DNA of 64,000 nt, from assembly GCF_004803465.1 (NCBI RefSeq), contig NZ_SRSF01000001.1, forward strand, positions 496,501-560,500, written 5' to 3'. A program made the translations under genes and the position numbers. The notes under the pieces were generated by a model that was not told where the DNA came from, did no database searches, and saw nothing but the letters and a program-made list of their open reading frames with translations. This stretch comes from Neolewinella litorea. GTDB taxonomy: Bacteria; Bacteroidota; Bacteroidia; Chitinophagales; Saprospiraceae. Positions 1 through 9,523 of this stretch are shown piece by piece; the stretch's first letter is position 1; every line of letters starts with the position of its first letter.

Positions 1-1189
1 CGCCGTTGGGCCCGTTGGGAAAGAAGTCGGCCAGGTAGGGGAAGTCATCCAGCGTCCGCCAGTAAGGCGTGCGGTAGTTGGCGAAGCTGTTCACCTTCTT
101 ATATACGTAGGCTGCGTTACCGTAGAATTCGGTGTTGTCGGACACGTCGCTGCCGAAGTTGACCACGAATTTCGAGGCAGTCGTTTCCGGCGAGGCGTTG
201 ATGTTGCGGGCGTCGGGGTAACGGCTGAGGAATGAGCGGACGTCCTCAATGCTGGCCCCGAAGTCGGCGGCTTCTCCGGCGGCGTCGACGGTGCCCGGGC
301 GGTTGGCCTGACCGATCTTGGACAGGTCGATGGTGTAGTTGATGAAGCCGCTTTCGCCGATGTTGGTGCCGTTGTTGAGCGCGATACCGAACTGCTCGCC
401 GTCGCCTTCGGTGGTGATACCGGTACGGAGGGTCACGCTGCCGTCTTCGTCGTTATCTTTCAAAACGATGTTCATTACACCGGCGATGGCGTCGGACCCA
501 TACTGGGCCGAGGCGCCGTCCCGCAGGATCTCCACCCGCTTGATGGCGTCCGTGGGGATGGCGGAAATGTCCGCGCCGGTCTCTCCCCTACCCGGTGAGG
601 TCTGGGTGTAGAGCAGGGCGCTCATATTCTTGCGCTTGCCGTTGATGAGGATCAGGGTGCGGCTGGGCCCCATGTTGCGGATCTCGTAGGGGTCGAGCAG
701 CGAGGTGGCGTCGTTGACGGGGGTTTGCACCGTATTGAAGGAGGGAACCCTATACTGCAGGGCCTTGTCGAAGGTCTGCTGCCCGGTAGCGGTCAGGTCA
801 TCCGAGGTAAATACGTCCACGGGAAGCGGGGAGGTCGTCGAGGAGCGCGGCGCGGTGCGCGAGCCTACTACTACCAGTTCTTCGAGGTTGGTGGCCCCGC
901 CCTCCATGGATACGTCCCAGGTAGCGGTCTCTCCCGCGGCCAGCGTGAACTCACGGCTCTGCGATCCGTAGCCGATGTAGCTGACCGTAAGGGTGTAAGT
1001 ACCGGCGTTGCGCAGGTTGAGCTCGTAGGTACCGTCTACGTCCGTGACCGTGCCGGTGGACCCGGCGGAGATCGTGGCCCCCACTATGGGTAGTCCGGAT
1101 TCCGTGACGGTACCGACGACGGTTTGGGCAGTGAGCAGGCCCGGCAGAATGGCGCAGACGAAGACTGCTAGGGTAAAGTAATGCCTCAT
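1..1189 (-). CDS. TonB-dependent outer-membrane receptor (N-terminal part, runs off the window)
   Basis: The first 396 residues read from the ATG at 1189 toward position 1; the C-terminal barrel lies outside the window. A signal peptide (MRHYFTLAVFVCAILPG, then LLTAQ) is followed by a carboxypeptidase-regulatory-like beta-sandwich of about 75 residues with the usual GTVTDVDGTYEL pattern. A TonB-box-like EELVVVGSR comes next, then a plug domain with ILINGKRKN and VEILRDGASAQYGSDAIAG. The plug looks like the siderophore/peptide-type receptors rather than SusC, which would carry ...LKDASAAIYGARAANG. By family knowledge it imports a ligand across the outer membrane using TonB-ExbBD energy; the ligand cannot be told. 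It diverges from the DUF1080 gene across a 477-bp gap. Confidence 0.9.
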   Translation of the reverse strand, partial: MRHYFTLAVFVCAILPGLLTAQTVVGTVTESGLPIVGATISAGSTGTVTDVDGTYELNLRNAGTYTLTVSYIGYGSQSREFTLAAGETATWDVSMEGGATNLEELVVVGSRTAPRSSTTSPLPVDVFTSDDLTATGQQTFDKALQYRVPSFNTVQTPVNDATSLLDPYEIRNMGPSRTLILINGKRKNMSALLYTQTSPGRGETGADISAIPTDAIKRVEILRDGASAQYGSDAIAGVMNIVLKDNDEDGSVTLRTGITTEGDGEQFGIALNNGTNIGESGFINYTIDLSKIGQANRPGTVDAAGEAADFGASIEDVRSFLSRYPDARNINASPETTASKFVVNFGSDVSDNTEFYGNAAYVYKKVNSFANYRTPYWRTLDDFPYLADFFPNGPNG

Positions 1190-1403
1190 ACAGTTGATGG
1201 GATATGGTCCGGGTGATGGATATTCCACCGGACCGGTTAAGGAATGGCTTTGGATGTAAGGTAGCACGGAATTTTAACCGGTAATACACTGGACTTCTAT
1301 CCCTTACACGTTGCGGTTTATTGCAATCGGTGGTATTTCGGTTGATCGGTTGGGGGATAATTACTCTGTTACTTTTGGAGATCCAACTGATTGTGCACCT
1401 TGG

Positions 1404-1646
1404 CACTTGGACTGTGAGGCCTTGAGCTGAATGGTTTGTGTACCTTCTTTTCTCTGGTTACCTAAGGAATCGGACCGGAAGGCGATCAGCCGGCATGGTA
1501 GGGAATTCTAGTACTCCGCCTGTGAGGCCTCGACCTGAGTCATCTGTGCACCTCCACTCCCCTGGGGTTACCCAAAAGTCGGACCGGAAGGCCCTCAGCC
1601 CGGCATGGTAGCGGACCTTAGCACTCGGCCTGGAAGGCCTCGACCT
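1404..1646. repeat. Degenerate tandem repeat, period about 109 bp, two full units and a partial third
   Basis: Two roughly 109-bp units and a partial third lie head to tail in the gap before the DUF1080 gene. Anchors seen directly: TGTGAGGCCT at 1413 and 1521, with TGGAAGGCCT at 1631; TCGGACCGGAAGGC at 1470 and 1579; CGGCATGGTA at 1491 and 1601. A further partial match (TGTGCACCT) lies at about 1392. The third unit ends in the TATATTCA box just before the start codon at 1667. No open frame runs through the units. The rest of the 1190-1666 gap shows no gene. Repeated duplication of a promoter-proximal segment is the simplest reading; an array of regulatory sites is possible. Confidence 0.7.
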
Positions 1647-1653
1647 AATAGTC

Positions 1654-1661
1654 TATATTCA
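1654..1661 (+). promoter_or_regulatory. Putative -7 box TATATTCA of the DUF1080 gene
   Basis: It matches the Bacteroidota -7 pattern TAnnTTTG in all but the last two positions and ends 5 nt before the ATG at 1667. This implies a very short leader or none. Confidence 0.4.
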
Positions 1662-1666
1662 CCGCT

Positions 1667-2530
1667 ATGAAAGCACACCACCACCTGAGCCTGGCGCTCC
1701 TGTTGCTCTGCCTGGCCGCCTGCGCTCCGGCGCCCGAATCCGACAACGTGGCGAATACTTCTCCGGCACCGGATGAGAACTGGGTAAGTTTGTTCAACGG
1801 CAAAGACCTTACCGGCTGGGACATCAAGATGGCCGGCCGACCACTGAACGAGAACTTCCGCAATACGTGGCGGGTAGAGGACAGCATGCTGCGCGTGAGC
1901 TACGAAGACTACGAGAACTTCGACGATGCCTACGGTCACCTGTACTACCAGCAGCCCTATAGCCACTACAAACTGCGGTTCGAATACCGCTTCACGGGAG
2001 AACAAACGCCCGGTGGAGCCAACTGGAACGTGCGCAACAGCGGCGTAATGCTGCACAGCCAATCGGCCGCCAGCAACGATATGGGGCAGCATTTCCCGGT
2101 ATCCGTTGAGCTGCAACTGCTTGGCGGACTCGGCGAAGGGGAACGCAACACCGGCAACGTCTGCACGCCGGGCACGGCCGTGGTGATGGGCGACACGATC
2201 AATTACAATCACTGTATCAGTTCCAATTCGGCCACCTACCACGGCGACGACTGGGTAAAGGCCGAGGCCATCGTGCTGGGCGGGGAGGCCATGCACTTCC
2301 TGATCGAGGGCGATACCGTGCTCAGTTTCCAAAAACCGCAGATCGGGGGCGGCTTCACCTCGCGCAACGACGATGCGGCCGCCTGGAAACGCTTCGGCGT
2401 CGAGGACAGCTACCAGCGTTGGCTGGACCGGGAGGGGGAGATCCTGACCGAAGGCTACATTGCCCTGCAGGCGGAAAGCCACCCCATCGACTTCCGCAAC
2501 ATCGAGCTGCTGGAACTACCCCAAGAATAG
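1667..2530 (+). CDS. DUF1080 (3-keto-disaccharide hydrolase family) lipoprotein
   Basis: 287 residues. An N-terminal lipoprotein signal ends in LCLAAC, so the protein is probably membrane-anchored on the periplasmic or outer side. The rest is one DUF1080 concanavalin-like domain: it opens with WVSLFNGKDLTGWDI and carries the family's later blocks (YSHYKLRFEYRF, NSGVMLHSQS, VSVELQLLGG, PIDFRNIELLEL at the C-terminus). Members of this family have been assigned to 3-keto-glycoside hydrolysis, but many are uncharacterised, so the substrate here is open. The start follows a TATATTCA box by 5 nt. The M14 peptidase gene begins 7 nt after the stop, so the two are probably co-transcribed. Confidence 0.88.
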   Translation: MKAHHHLSLALLLLCLAACAPAPESDNVANTSPAPDENWVSLFNGKDLTGWDIKMAGRPLNENFRNTWRVEDSMLRVSYEDYENFDDAYGHLYYQQPYSHYKLRFEYRFTGEQTPGGANWNVRNSGVMLHSQSAASNDMGQHFPVSVELQLLGGLGEGERNTGNVCTPGTAVVMGDTINYNHCISSNSATYHGDDWVKAEAIVLGGEAMHFLIEGDTVLSFQKPQIGGGFTSRNDDAAAWKRFGVEDSYQRWLDREGEILTEGYIALQAESHPIDFRNIELLELPQE

Positions 2531-2537
2531 ACCATTT

Positions 2538-4016
2538 ATGACCCATATATCGGCCCTGCGCCTGCTGCCCCTACTCCTTTGCCTCCTGTGGCAATCCGCC
2601 TGCAGCCAAACCGTGGGCGAGCCCGCGGGTGCCGTATCCTATCCCGAATATCCGGCCGAAGCGGTGGAAGCATCCCTGGAAAGCTATCGGGAGTCGGCGC
2701 TAACGACCCGCCGTTTCAAGCAGTCGGACCTGCAACCACTGCTGCATGAGCTGGGCAACGCCTTCCGGGTCGATACAGCTGGCACTTCGGTGGAAGGCCG
2801 TCCGCTTTACCGGGTGGAATGGGGCCGTGGGCCTACGGAGGTACTGCTCTGGTCACAGATGCACGGCGACGAGCCCACGGCTACGGCGGCGCTCTTTGAC
2901 CTGTTCAACTGGTTGGAAGGAAGCGGTGACGGACTGGACAGCCTGCGGCAATTGCTCGACCGCGAACTTCACCTCACCTTTCTGCCGATGCTGAACCCCG
3001 ACGGCGCAGAACGCTTCGAGCGTCGCAACGCTCTGGGCATTGACCTGAACCGCGACGCGCTGCACCTTACCAGTCCGGAAGCCCGCGTACTCAAAGCGGA
3101 GCGCGACCGCCTGGATGCCGAGTGGGGCTTCAACCTCCACGATCAGGGAGTCTACTATTCGGTGGGATTCCCCAAAGGCCCTGGAGCCGTATTATCAATT
3201 CTGGCGCCCGCCTTCGATTGGGAAAAGAGCATGAGTGACAAGCGCGAGGATGCCGCCCAGCTGATCGCGCTGCTCAACGCCCGCTGGCAGGGCTACGTAC
3301 CGGGCCGCATCGGACGATATAACGACGACTTTGAGCCCCGGGCCTTCGGCGACAACCTGCAGAAGTGGGGTACCCGTACCGTGCTTATCGAATCCGGCGG
3401 TTATCCCGGTGACCCCGAAAAGCAGGAGATTCGTCGGCTTAACGTACTGGCCTTGATCGATGGGCTGCACGCCATAGCGACGGGGCGTTACGAACAGTAC
3501 GGCGTGGCGGATTACCTAGCCATCCCCGAGAATGAATCCAACGGCGTCCACGCCCTCATTCTCGAGAACGCCCGCGTCGACCGCCCGGAAGGCAGCTACG
3601 TAATGGATATCGGCTTCCGCCGCAGCGAGCGTGCTGTGGGGCAGGACGGCCGGTCCTACACCTCATCGGCTTACGTCAGTGATCTGGGTGACCTGTCTAC
3701 TTTCGGCGCCTTCGAAAGAGTGGACCTCGACAGTATGCGCGTGGTTCCGGGAAAAATCCACCCGGACCAGCACTCCGCCTCCGAAATCTCCCGATTGAAT
3801 CCGCGGGAATTCTACCGGCAGGGGTATACAGCCGTACGGGCTACCGCTACCCTACCCGATCCGCCACCTAATATGGGCCTAAGGATATTGGGACCTAAGG
3901 ACCGACTGGCCGGCGCGGTCGATATCGGCGTTACGCTGGACCTGCTGGTTTACGATACCGCAGGCAGGTTGAAGTACGTGGTCGCGGATGGAGCAGTGAT
4001 AGAAACGCAGGATTGA
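2538..4016 (+). CDS. M14-family zinc carboxypeptidase, exported
   Basis: 492 residues from the ATG at 2538; the frame is open further upstream, but that part overlaps the DUF1080 gene and the chosen start opens on a signal peptide. A hydrophobic stretch (LRLLPLLLCLLWQSAC) precedes Cys22; the -3 residue is Gln, so lipidation is uncertain. M14 catalytic features are present: zinc ligands H109 and E112 in MHGDEPTA, the NPDG turn (153-156), NRD at 171-173, third zinc ligand H201 in FNLHDQG, and catalytic E285 in LIESGGY. It should remove C-terminal residues from peptides or related amide substrates outside the cytoplasm. The last 150 residues match no domain I recognise. Coupled to the DUF1080 gene by a 7-nt gap. 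Confidence 0.88.
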   Translation: MTHISALRLLPLLLCLLWQSACSQTVGEPAGAVSYPEYPAEAVEASLESYRESALTTRRFKQSDLQPLLHELGNAFRVDTAGTSVEGRPLYRVEWGRGPTEVLLWSQMHGDEPTATAALFDLFNWLEGSGDGLDSLRQLLDRELHLTFLPMLNPDGAERFERRNALGIDLNRDALHLTSPEARVLKAERDRLDAEWGFNLHDQGVYYSVGFPKGPGAVLSILAPAFDWEKSMSDKREDAAQLIALLNARWQGYVPGRIGRYNDDFEPRAFGDNLQKWGTRTVLIESGGYPGDPEKQEIRRLNVLALIDGLHAIATGRYEQYGVADYLAIPENESNGVHALILENARVDRPEGSYVMDIGFRRSERAVGQDGRSYTSSAYVSDLGDLSTFGAFERVDLDSMRVVPGKIHPDQHSASEISRLNPREFYRQGYTAVRATATLPDPPPNMGLRILGPKDRLAGAVDIGVTLDLLVYDTAGRLKYVVADGAVIETQD

Positions 4017-4334
4017 TAGCAAGGCTATTGAATTTCGCACTCGCAATTGGACGGAAATACAACCTACTAAATAAAGAAAACTTAGGATGAGTAATGAAAC
4101 GACCCTTAAATTTGGTGTCCCCGACTCGAGTATTGTCATTTGGACAAAAATAATTGAGGTCAGGAGCAAATAATCGGTAAGACATAGCCCAGCTTTCCCA
4201 ACTCTCTCTATATTTACAGTCAAACAGCGGCTTTTTCTTTGTTTTCGCCCCGGACGTTGTGTAGCGTCCACCATTTGAAACCGCAAGAATTGCTCCTCAC
4301 TACGGGGGCCATCGATCATGTTAACTAGTAGATT
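4017..4334 (+). promoter_or_regulatory. Leader region of the first SusC/SusD operon
   Basis: This gene-free stretch is more AT-rich than its surroundings. A -7-like TATATTTA sits at 4209-4216, which would give a leader of about 110 nt. A small hairpin (GGACG/CGTCC, 4252-4269) lies inside that leader. No terminator is evident after the M14 gene, so read-through from upstream is possible. No small ORF or RNA gene is recognised. Confidence 0.35.
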
Positions 4335-7300
4335 ATGAAACAGCATTACGTTCTGTTGAGGTACTGCCTCAGCGTATTCGTTTTCCTGCTCACCTTATCG
4401 GTGAGCGCCCAACAGCGAACCGTGACCGGTACGTTGACGGATGAAGGCACTGGAGACCCGCTTATCGGCGCCAGTGTCTTGGTGAAAGGAACCACGCGGG
4501 GTACCGTCACCGACCTCGACGGCAACTACGCCATCCAGGCAGCTCCCAATGAGACGCTCGTGATCTCCTATACCGGCTACGCTACCCGCGAAGTGGAGGT
4601 AGGTGACAACGAAACGATTTCACTAAGCCTGACCAGTGGTGAATTGCTGGACGAGGTAGTCGTAGTAGCCTACGGCAAACAGAAGAAAGCGACCGTCACC
4701 GGTGCGGTGGTCGGCGTCGAAGGCGGTGCGCTGGAACAGTCCCCCGCCGCCAACCTCGGCGTCTCCCTGGCCGGTCGACTACCGGGCGTTGTGGTCATTC
4801 AGACCAGTGGCGAGCCGGGTGTCGACGACGCCCGCATCAACATCCGCGGTCAGAACACCCTCGGCAACAGCAGCCCCCTGGTGGTAATTGACGGAGTGCC
4901 CGACCGGAACGGTGGACTTTCCCGTCTTAACCCGCAGGACATCGAGTCGATTTCCGTGCTCAAGGACGCCTCCGCCGCCATCTACGGTGCACGGGCCGCG
5001 AACGGTGCCATCCTGATCACCACCAAGCGGGGAACCACCGGCAAGCCGTCCATTTCCTACGACTTCAACCAGGGATTCGCGCAGCCTACGGTGTTGCCCG
5101 AAATGTCCAACGCAGTTGAGTACGCTACGATCATGAATGAGCTGGCCATCTACCAGAACATCCCGGTCAGTGAGTGGGACGCCGCCTGGGAGGCCATCCA
5201 GACCAAAGGAACCTACGACTCCCCCACCCCGGACGTCGGTACCATTAATGCCAACTACAGCCCGGAGACCGTAGCCCGCCACGCGGCCGGCGACGACCCC
5301 TGGGGATACCCCGACACCGACTGGTTCGACGATGCTTTCAACACCTGGGCACCCCAGGGTCGGCACAACCTGCAGATCAACGGCGGTAGCGACAACCTGC
5401 GTTATTTGGCTTCGCTCGGCTACTTTACCCAGGATGCCTTCTACAAGAACACGGCTACCAAGTACAAGCAATACAGCTTCCGCGTCAACCTCGACGCCGA
5501 CGTCAACGACTATATCACCACCAGCCTGGGCATCCTGGCCCGCCGTGAGGACCGTCGCTTCCCCACCGAAAGCGCTGGATCCATCTTCCGCATGCTGATG
5601 CGCGGCCGCCCCACCGAGCCCGAAGTCTGGCCCAACGGACTGCCCGGTCCCGACATCGAAAACGGCCAGAACCCCTACGTGATCACCACCAACGCCACGG
5701 GCTACGTCGAGAACCCATCCGACTTCGTCCAGACCAACGGTGCCATTAACATCACCAACCCCTGGGTGGAAGGCCTGGCCATCAACCTATCTGCGGCCGT
5801 CGACCAGAACACCAACCGTTCGAAGACCTGGCAAACGCCCTGGCAACTTTACTACTGGGACCGCGTGAGCTACGAAGCCGACGGCGAAACGCCCCTGCTG
5901 GAGGCCGCTACCCGCTCCAACTTCACCGATCCCCGCCTGCGGCAGTCGACCAACACGGTACTTAACACCAACCTGTCGGCCCGCATCAACTACGACGCCG
6001 AGATCGGCAGCGATCACACCCTGGGCCTGATGGCCGGTGTAACCCGCGAAACCTTCGAAGGTGAGGGCTACTTTGCCTACCGCCGCAACTACATCTCGAC
6101 GGCCGTCGACCAGCTTTTCGCCGGCGGTTCGCTGAACCAGGACACCGGCGGATCCGGCTACAACCGTGCCCGCCTCGGCTACTACGGCCGTGCCCAGTAC
6201 GACTTCCGCGAGAAGTACCTGCTGGAGTTCATCTTCCGCTACGACGGATCCTACATCTTCCCCGAGCAGGACCGCTTCGGCTTCTTCCCCGGAGTACTGG
6301 CCGGCTGGAACGTGACCAACGAAGATTTCTTCAACGTATCCGGCATCGACTTCCTGAAACTGCGCGGCAGCTACGGACAGATGGGTAACGACCAGGTCTT
6401 CTTCCAGGGACAACTGCAGGAGTACGCCTTCCTTTCCACCTACGGATTCGGCAGCTACCCCATCAACCGCGTCGTGGAAACCACCCTCCGCGAACAACTG
6501 CTGGCCAACCCCAGCTTCACCTGGGAGCGTGCCAACAACTTCAACTTCGGTGTCGACGCTATTCTGTTCGGCAACCGGATCGACGTAACCCTCGAATACT
6601 TCAATAACCTGCGGACGCAAATCCTGATTCAGAAGACGGGTTCTACTCCGGCCAGCTCGGGTATCAACTCGCTCCTACCCCCGGTCAACGCCGGCGAAGT
6701 GGAAAACCGCGGCTTCGAATTTAACGTAGGTTATAATGGTAACGCCAGCAACGCCTTCCAGTACCGCTTTGGCGTGAACGGCGGCTATGCCAAAAACAAG
6801 GTCATTTTCATGGACGAGATCCCCGGTGCCCCCGAGTACCAGCTGCAAGAAGGAAAGCCCATCGGCGCCTACCTCGTGTACGAGGCCGACGGTGTATTCC
6901 TCAACCAGCAGGAGATCGACAACAACGAACTCGACTACAGTGCCGTAACCGGACGCCTGCTGCCGGGTGACCTGAAGTTCAAGGACATCAACGGCGACGG
7001 CATCATTGACGGCGAAGACCGCATCCGTATCGATGACAATGGTACGCCGACCTTCAACTTCGGCGCCAACTTCTCGGCCAGCTACGGTCCCTTCGATATG
7101 TCGCTGCTTCTCCAGGGAGCCACCGGAGCTTCCCTGCGCGTGCAGACCGAATCGGGCGACATCGGCAACTACCTGAAGTACAGCTACGACAACCGCTGGA
7201 GCATCGACAACCCCAGCAGCACCCACCCCCGCCTGGCCAGCCGCGGCGACACCTACTACACGGGGGGCAACTACGGCAACAACACCTACTGGCTGTTCAG

Positions 7301-7520
7301 CAAGAACTACATGCGTCTCAAGAACGCGGAGATCGGTTACCGGCTCCCCGCCAACCTGACGGAGAAGTTCCACCTGCGCGGCCTGCGGGCCTACGTGAAC
7401 GGGCTTAACCTGATCACCTTTGATTCGCTGAACTTCTTCGATCCCGAGTCTACCACCGGCAGCGGCGTGTACTACCCACAGTCGCGCGTGATCAACTTCG
7501 GCCTCAACATTACCCTTTAA
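4335..7520 (+). CDS. SusC/RagA-family TonB-linked outer-membrane transporter
   Basis: 1061 residues, normal length for SusC. A signal peptide ends near SVSAQ (25). Residues 28-100 form the carboxypeptidase-regulatory-like domain (GTVTDLDGNYAIQ). A TonB box EVVVVAYG lies at 107-114, followed by a plug with the SusC signature SISVLKDASAAIYGARAANG, then the beta-barrel ending in a C-terminal strand with a hydrophobic terminus (VINFGLNITL). With the SusD partner 2 nt downstream it should form the lidded 'pedal-bin' importer of the outer membrane. No glycoside hydrolase lies alongside, so the substrate is not obviously a polysaccharide. The next genes are CRTAC1 and haloperoxidase-like proteins. 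Confidence 0.95.
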   Translation: MKQHYVLLRYCLSVFVFLLTLSVSAQQRTVTGTLTDEGTGDPLIGASVLVKGTTRGTVTDLDGNYAIQAAPNETLVISYTGYATREVEVGDNETISLSLTSGELLDEVVVVAYGKQKKATVTGAVVGVEGGALEQSPAANLGVSLAGRLPGVVVIQTSGEPGVDDARINIRGQNTLGNSSPLVVIDGVPDRNGGLSRLNPQDIESISVLKDASAAIYGARAANGAILITTKRGTTGKPSISYDFNQGFAQPTVLPEMSNAVEYATIMNELAIYQNIPVSEWDAAWEAIQTKGTYDSPTPDVGTINANYSPETVARHAAGDDPWGYPDTDWFDDAFNTWAPQGRHNLQINGGSDNLRYLASLGYFTQDAFYKNTATKYKQYSFRVNLDADVNDYITTSLGILARREDRRFPTESAGSIFRMLMRGRPTEPEVWPNGLPGPDIENGQNPYVITTNATGYVENPSDFVQTNGAINITNPWVEGLAINLSAAVDQNTNRSKTWQTPWQLYYWDRVSYEADGETPLLEAATRSNFTDPRLRQSTNTVLNTNLSARINYDAEIGSDHTLGLMAGVTRETFEGEGYFAYRRNYISTAVDQLFAGGSLNQDTGGSGYNRARLGYYGRAQYDFREKYLLEFIFRYDGSYIFPEQDRFGFFPGVLAGWNVTNEDFFNVSGIDFLKLRGSYGQMGNDQVFFQGQLQEYAFLSTYGFGSYPINRVVETTLREQLLANPSFTWERANNFNFGVDAILFGNRIDVTLEYFNNLRTQILIQKTGSTPASSGINSLLPPVNAGEVENRGFEFNVGYNGNASNAFQYRFGVNGGYAKNKVIFMDEIPGAPEYQLQEGKPIGAYLVYEADGVFLNQQEIDNNELDYSAVTGRLLPGDLKFKDINGDGIIDGEDRIRIDDNGTPTFNFGANFSASYGPFDMSLLLQGATGASLRVQTESGDIGNYLKYSYDNRWSIDNPSSTHPRLASRGDTYYTGGNYGNNTYWLFSKNYMRLKNAEIGYRLPANLTEKFHLRGLRAYVNGLNLITFDSLNFFDPESTTGSGVYYPQSRVINFGLNITL

Positions 7521-7522
7521 TC

Positions 7523-9433
7523 ATGCAACCACAACCGATCATGAAATCACTACAACGCGGCGTATATCGCCTATTGTCGGCTGTTGGGATAGGAGCAGTC
7601 CTGCTCGTTTCGGCCTGCGATACCGACTTCCTGAATACGGAGCCGCTCGACAGTATCTCGAGCGATGCGACCTGGGCCGACGGACCACTTTCGGAGGCCT
7701 TCATCTACAACGTTTACTCCTTCCTCGGCTACGGGGGCTTTGAGGAGCAAATGCTGGCCTCCATCACCGACGAGGCCATGTTCACCCACGCGGGCCGGAA
7801 CATCAATACCTTTACCGAAGGCACGGAATCACCCGCCAACCTCGGCTGGATGAGCCCCACCTACTACTGGGACAATATGTACCTGGCTATCCGTCAGGCC
7901 AATATCGCCCTGCAGGAGCTGCCGAATTCGACCTTTGACAACGATGATCTCCGCGACCGCCTGATGGGGGAAGCCCACTTCTTGCGGGCCTATTACTACC
8001 ACCAACTGGCCCGCTTCTACGGCGGTGTCCCGCTCGTCGAGAAACCCTATGGTCTGAACGAGGACTACGAGGTGCCCCGCGCTACCTGGGAAGAGACCGT
8101 AAACTTCATCGTCGCCGACCTCGACAAGGCCGCCGAACTCCTAGCCGGCAAGCCGGAAACCGACGGACGCGCCTCTCGCCTCAGCGCCCTGGCCCTGAAG
8201 TCGCGGATCCTGCTCTACGCCGCCAGCGACCTGCACTACGCGCCCGCCGCCGGTGCGGTATCTTCCACCCTGGCCAGCTACCCGCACCTCGACCTGTTGG
8301 CTTACTCCGGTGGTGACCGCGAAGCCCGCTGGCGCGCCGCCCGCGATGCCGCCCGTATGGCTCTCGAGGAAGGCACCGGCTACAAGCTGGGCTTGACCGA
8401 GCCCGTCTCCCCCGAGGAAGGCCGGCAAAACTACATCTCACTCTCTATGGGAGGGGGCAGCAGTGTCGGCGACGCCGCAGCCGCGGAAGAATTGATTCTC
8501 CAGCGTACCGTAACCCCGCTCTACACCCAGGAAAGTAACTGGCCCCTGGGCCCGATTCACTTCGGCATCAATAACGGCCCGAACGGCTACCACAACTGGG
8601 CCGGAAACACTCCGATCCAGCAGTTGGTCGACGACTACGAAATGATGGACGGTTCCACCTTCGACTGGGATAACCCCGATCACGCTGCCAACCCCTACGA
8701 AGACCGCGACCCCCGCTTCTACGCTACCGTGATGTACGACGGATCCGGCTGGAAGCCCCGGCCCTCGGACGTAGCGCCCATCGATCCATACGATGAGATC
8801 CAGACCGGCTACTACGACGACGGAAAAGGCGGATTTATCCCCGGCGTCGATACCCGTGAGTCGTCCGTGGAAAACTGGAACGGCAGCCGCACCCACTACT
8901 ACGTGCGCAAGTTCATCGATCCGGACCCCGCCCTGAAGGACAACCAGTCCAACGCCCAGGTCATCCCCTGGCCCTTCATCCGCTACACCGAAGTGGTGCT
9001 GAACTACGTGGAAACCTGTCTGGAACTAGGCAATGAGGCCGAGGCACGCGACTGGCTCAACCAAGTTCGCTTCCGAGTAGGTATGCCGGCCGTTCAAGAT
9101 AGTGGTGAAGACCTGATGTACCGCTACCGCAACGAACGCCGGATTGAATTGGCCTACGAGGAGCACCGCTACCACGATGCCCGCCGCTGGCTCATCGCCG
9201 AGGAAACCCAGGGCCGGCCCATCGAGATCATCGACGTGCGTGCCACCCTCAAACCCGGCAAACAGCCCCGTGTCCCATACAAGTATGACCCCAGTGTTTA
9301 CGACTACGAGTACACCGTGGCAACGAACACCGAGAATGAATCGCGTTCCTGGTCCGACAAAATGTACTTCCGCGCCATCTCCCGCGACGAGATCAGTCGT
9401 AACCCCCAGCTGGTACAGAATCCGGGTTTCTAA
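7523..9433 (+). CDS. SusD/RagB-family surface lipoprotein
   Basis: 636 residues from 7523; an in-frame ATG at 7541 gives a more typical signal peptide (MKSLQRG...) and may be the true start. The lipobox is LLVSAC, followed by the SusD opening DTDFLNTEPLDSISSDATW. Later SusD blocks are visible: LMGEAHFLRAYYYHQLARFYGGVPLVEKP (shown only in part here; TPR-like helices), FIRYTEVVLNYVETCLELGN, and a C-terminal RNERRIELAYEEHRYHDARRW (part). It lies 2 nt after its SusC partner and acts as the substrate-binding lid on the cell surface. A strong terminator follows 17 nt after the stop. Confidence 0.94.
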   Translation: MQPQPIMKSLQRGVYRLLSAVGIGAVLLVSACDTDFLNTEPLDSISSDATWADGPLSEAFIYNVYSFLGYGGFEEQMLASITDEAMFTHAGRNINTFTEGTESPANLGWMSPTYYWDNMYLAIRQANIALQELPNSTFDNDDLRDRLMGEAHFLRAYYYHQLARFYGGVPLVEKPYGLNEDYEVPRATWEETVNFIVADLDKAAELLAGKPETDGRASRLSALALKSRILLYAASDLHYAPAAGAVSSTLASYPHLDLLAYSGGDREARWRAARDAARMALEEGTGYKLGLTEPVSPEEGRQNYISLSMGGGSSVGDAAAAEELILQRTVTPLYTQESNWPLGPIHFGINNGPNGYHNWAGNTPIQQLVDDYEMMDGSTFDWDNPDHAANPYEDRDPRFYATVMYDGSGWKPRPSDVAPIDPYDEIQTGYYDDGKGGFIPGVDTRESSVENWNGSRTHYYVRKFIDPDPALKDNQSNAQVIPWPFIRYTEVVLNYVETCLELGNEAEARDWLNQVRFRVGMPAVQDSGEDLMYRYRNERRIELAYEEHRYHDARRWLIAEETQGRPIEIIDVRATLKPGKQPRVPYKYDPSVYDYEYTVATNTENESRSWSDKMYFRAISRDEISRNPQLVQNPGF

Positions 9434-9450
9434 GCCTCCTGACTAGCCTG

Positions 9451-9492
9451 AAGATCCGTCACCGTCCTGTCACGGTGACGGATCTTTTTTTT
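9451..9492 (+). terminator. Rho-independent terminator of the first susCD pair
   Basis: A perfect 15-bp inverted repeat (9451-9465 with 9472-9486) surrounds a 6-nt loop and runs into eight T residues ending at 9492. It separates susCD from the CRTAC1/haloperoxidase trio as transcription units. Confidence 0.95.
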
Positions 9493-9510
9493 CGTAGCTG
9501 CGCCATCCGT

Positions 9511-9518
9511 TAACTTGC
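9511..9518 (+). promoter_or_regulatory. Putative -7 box TAACTTGC of the CRTAC1 lipoprotein gene
   Basis: The box lies just after the susD terminator and ends 5 nt before the ATG at 9524. The trio downstream would then have its own promoter and almost no 5' leader. Confidence 0.45.
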
Positions 9519-9523
9519 CCTTG

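Noticed and set aside
1404-1646. CRISPR array or small coding repeat before the DUF1080 gene
   Set aside because: Units are too long and too diverged for CRISPR, and no reading frame is kept across units.
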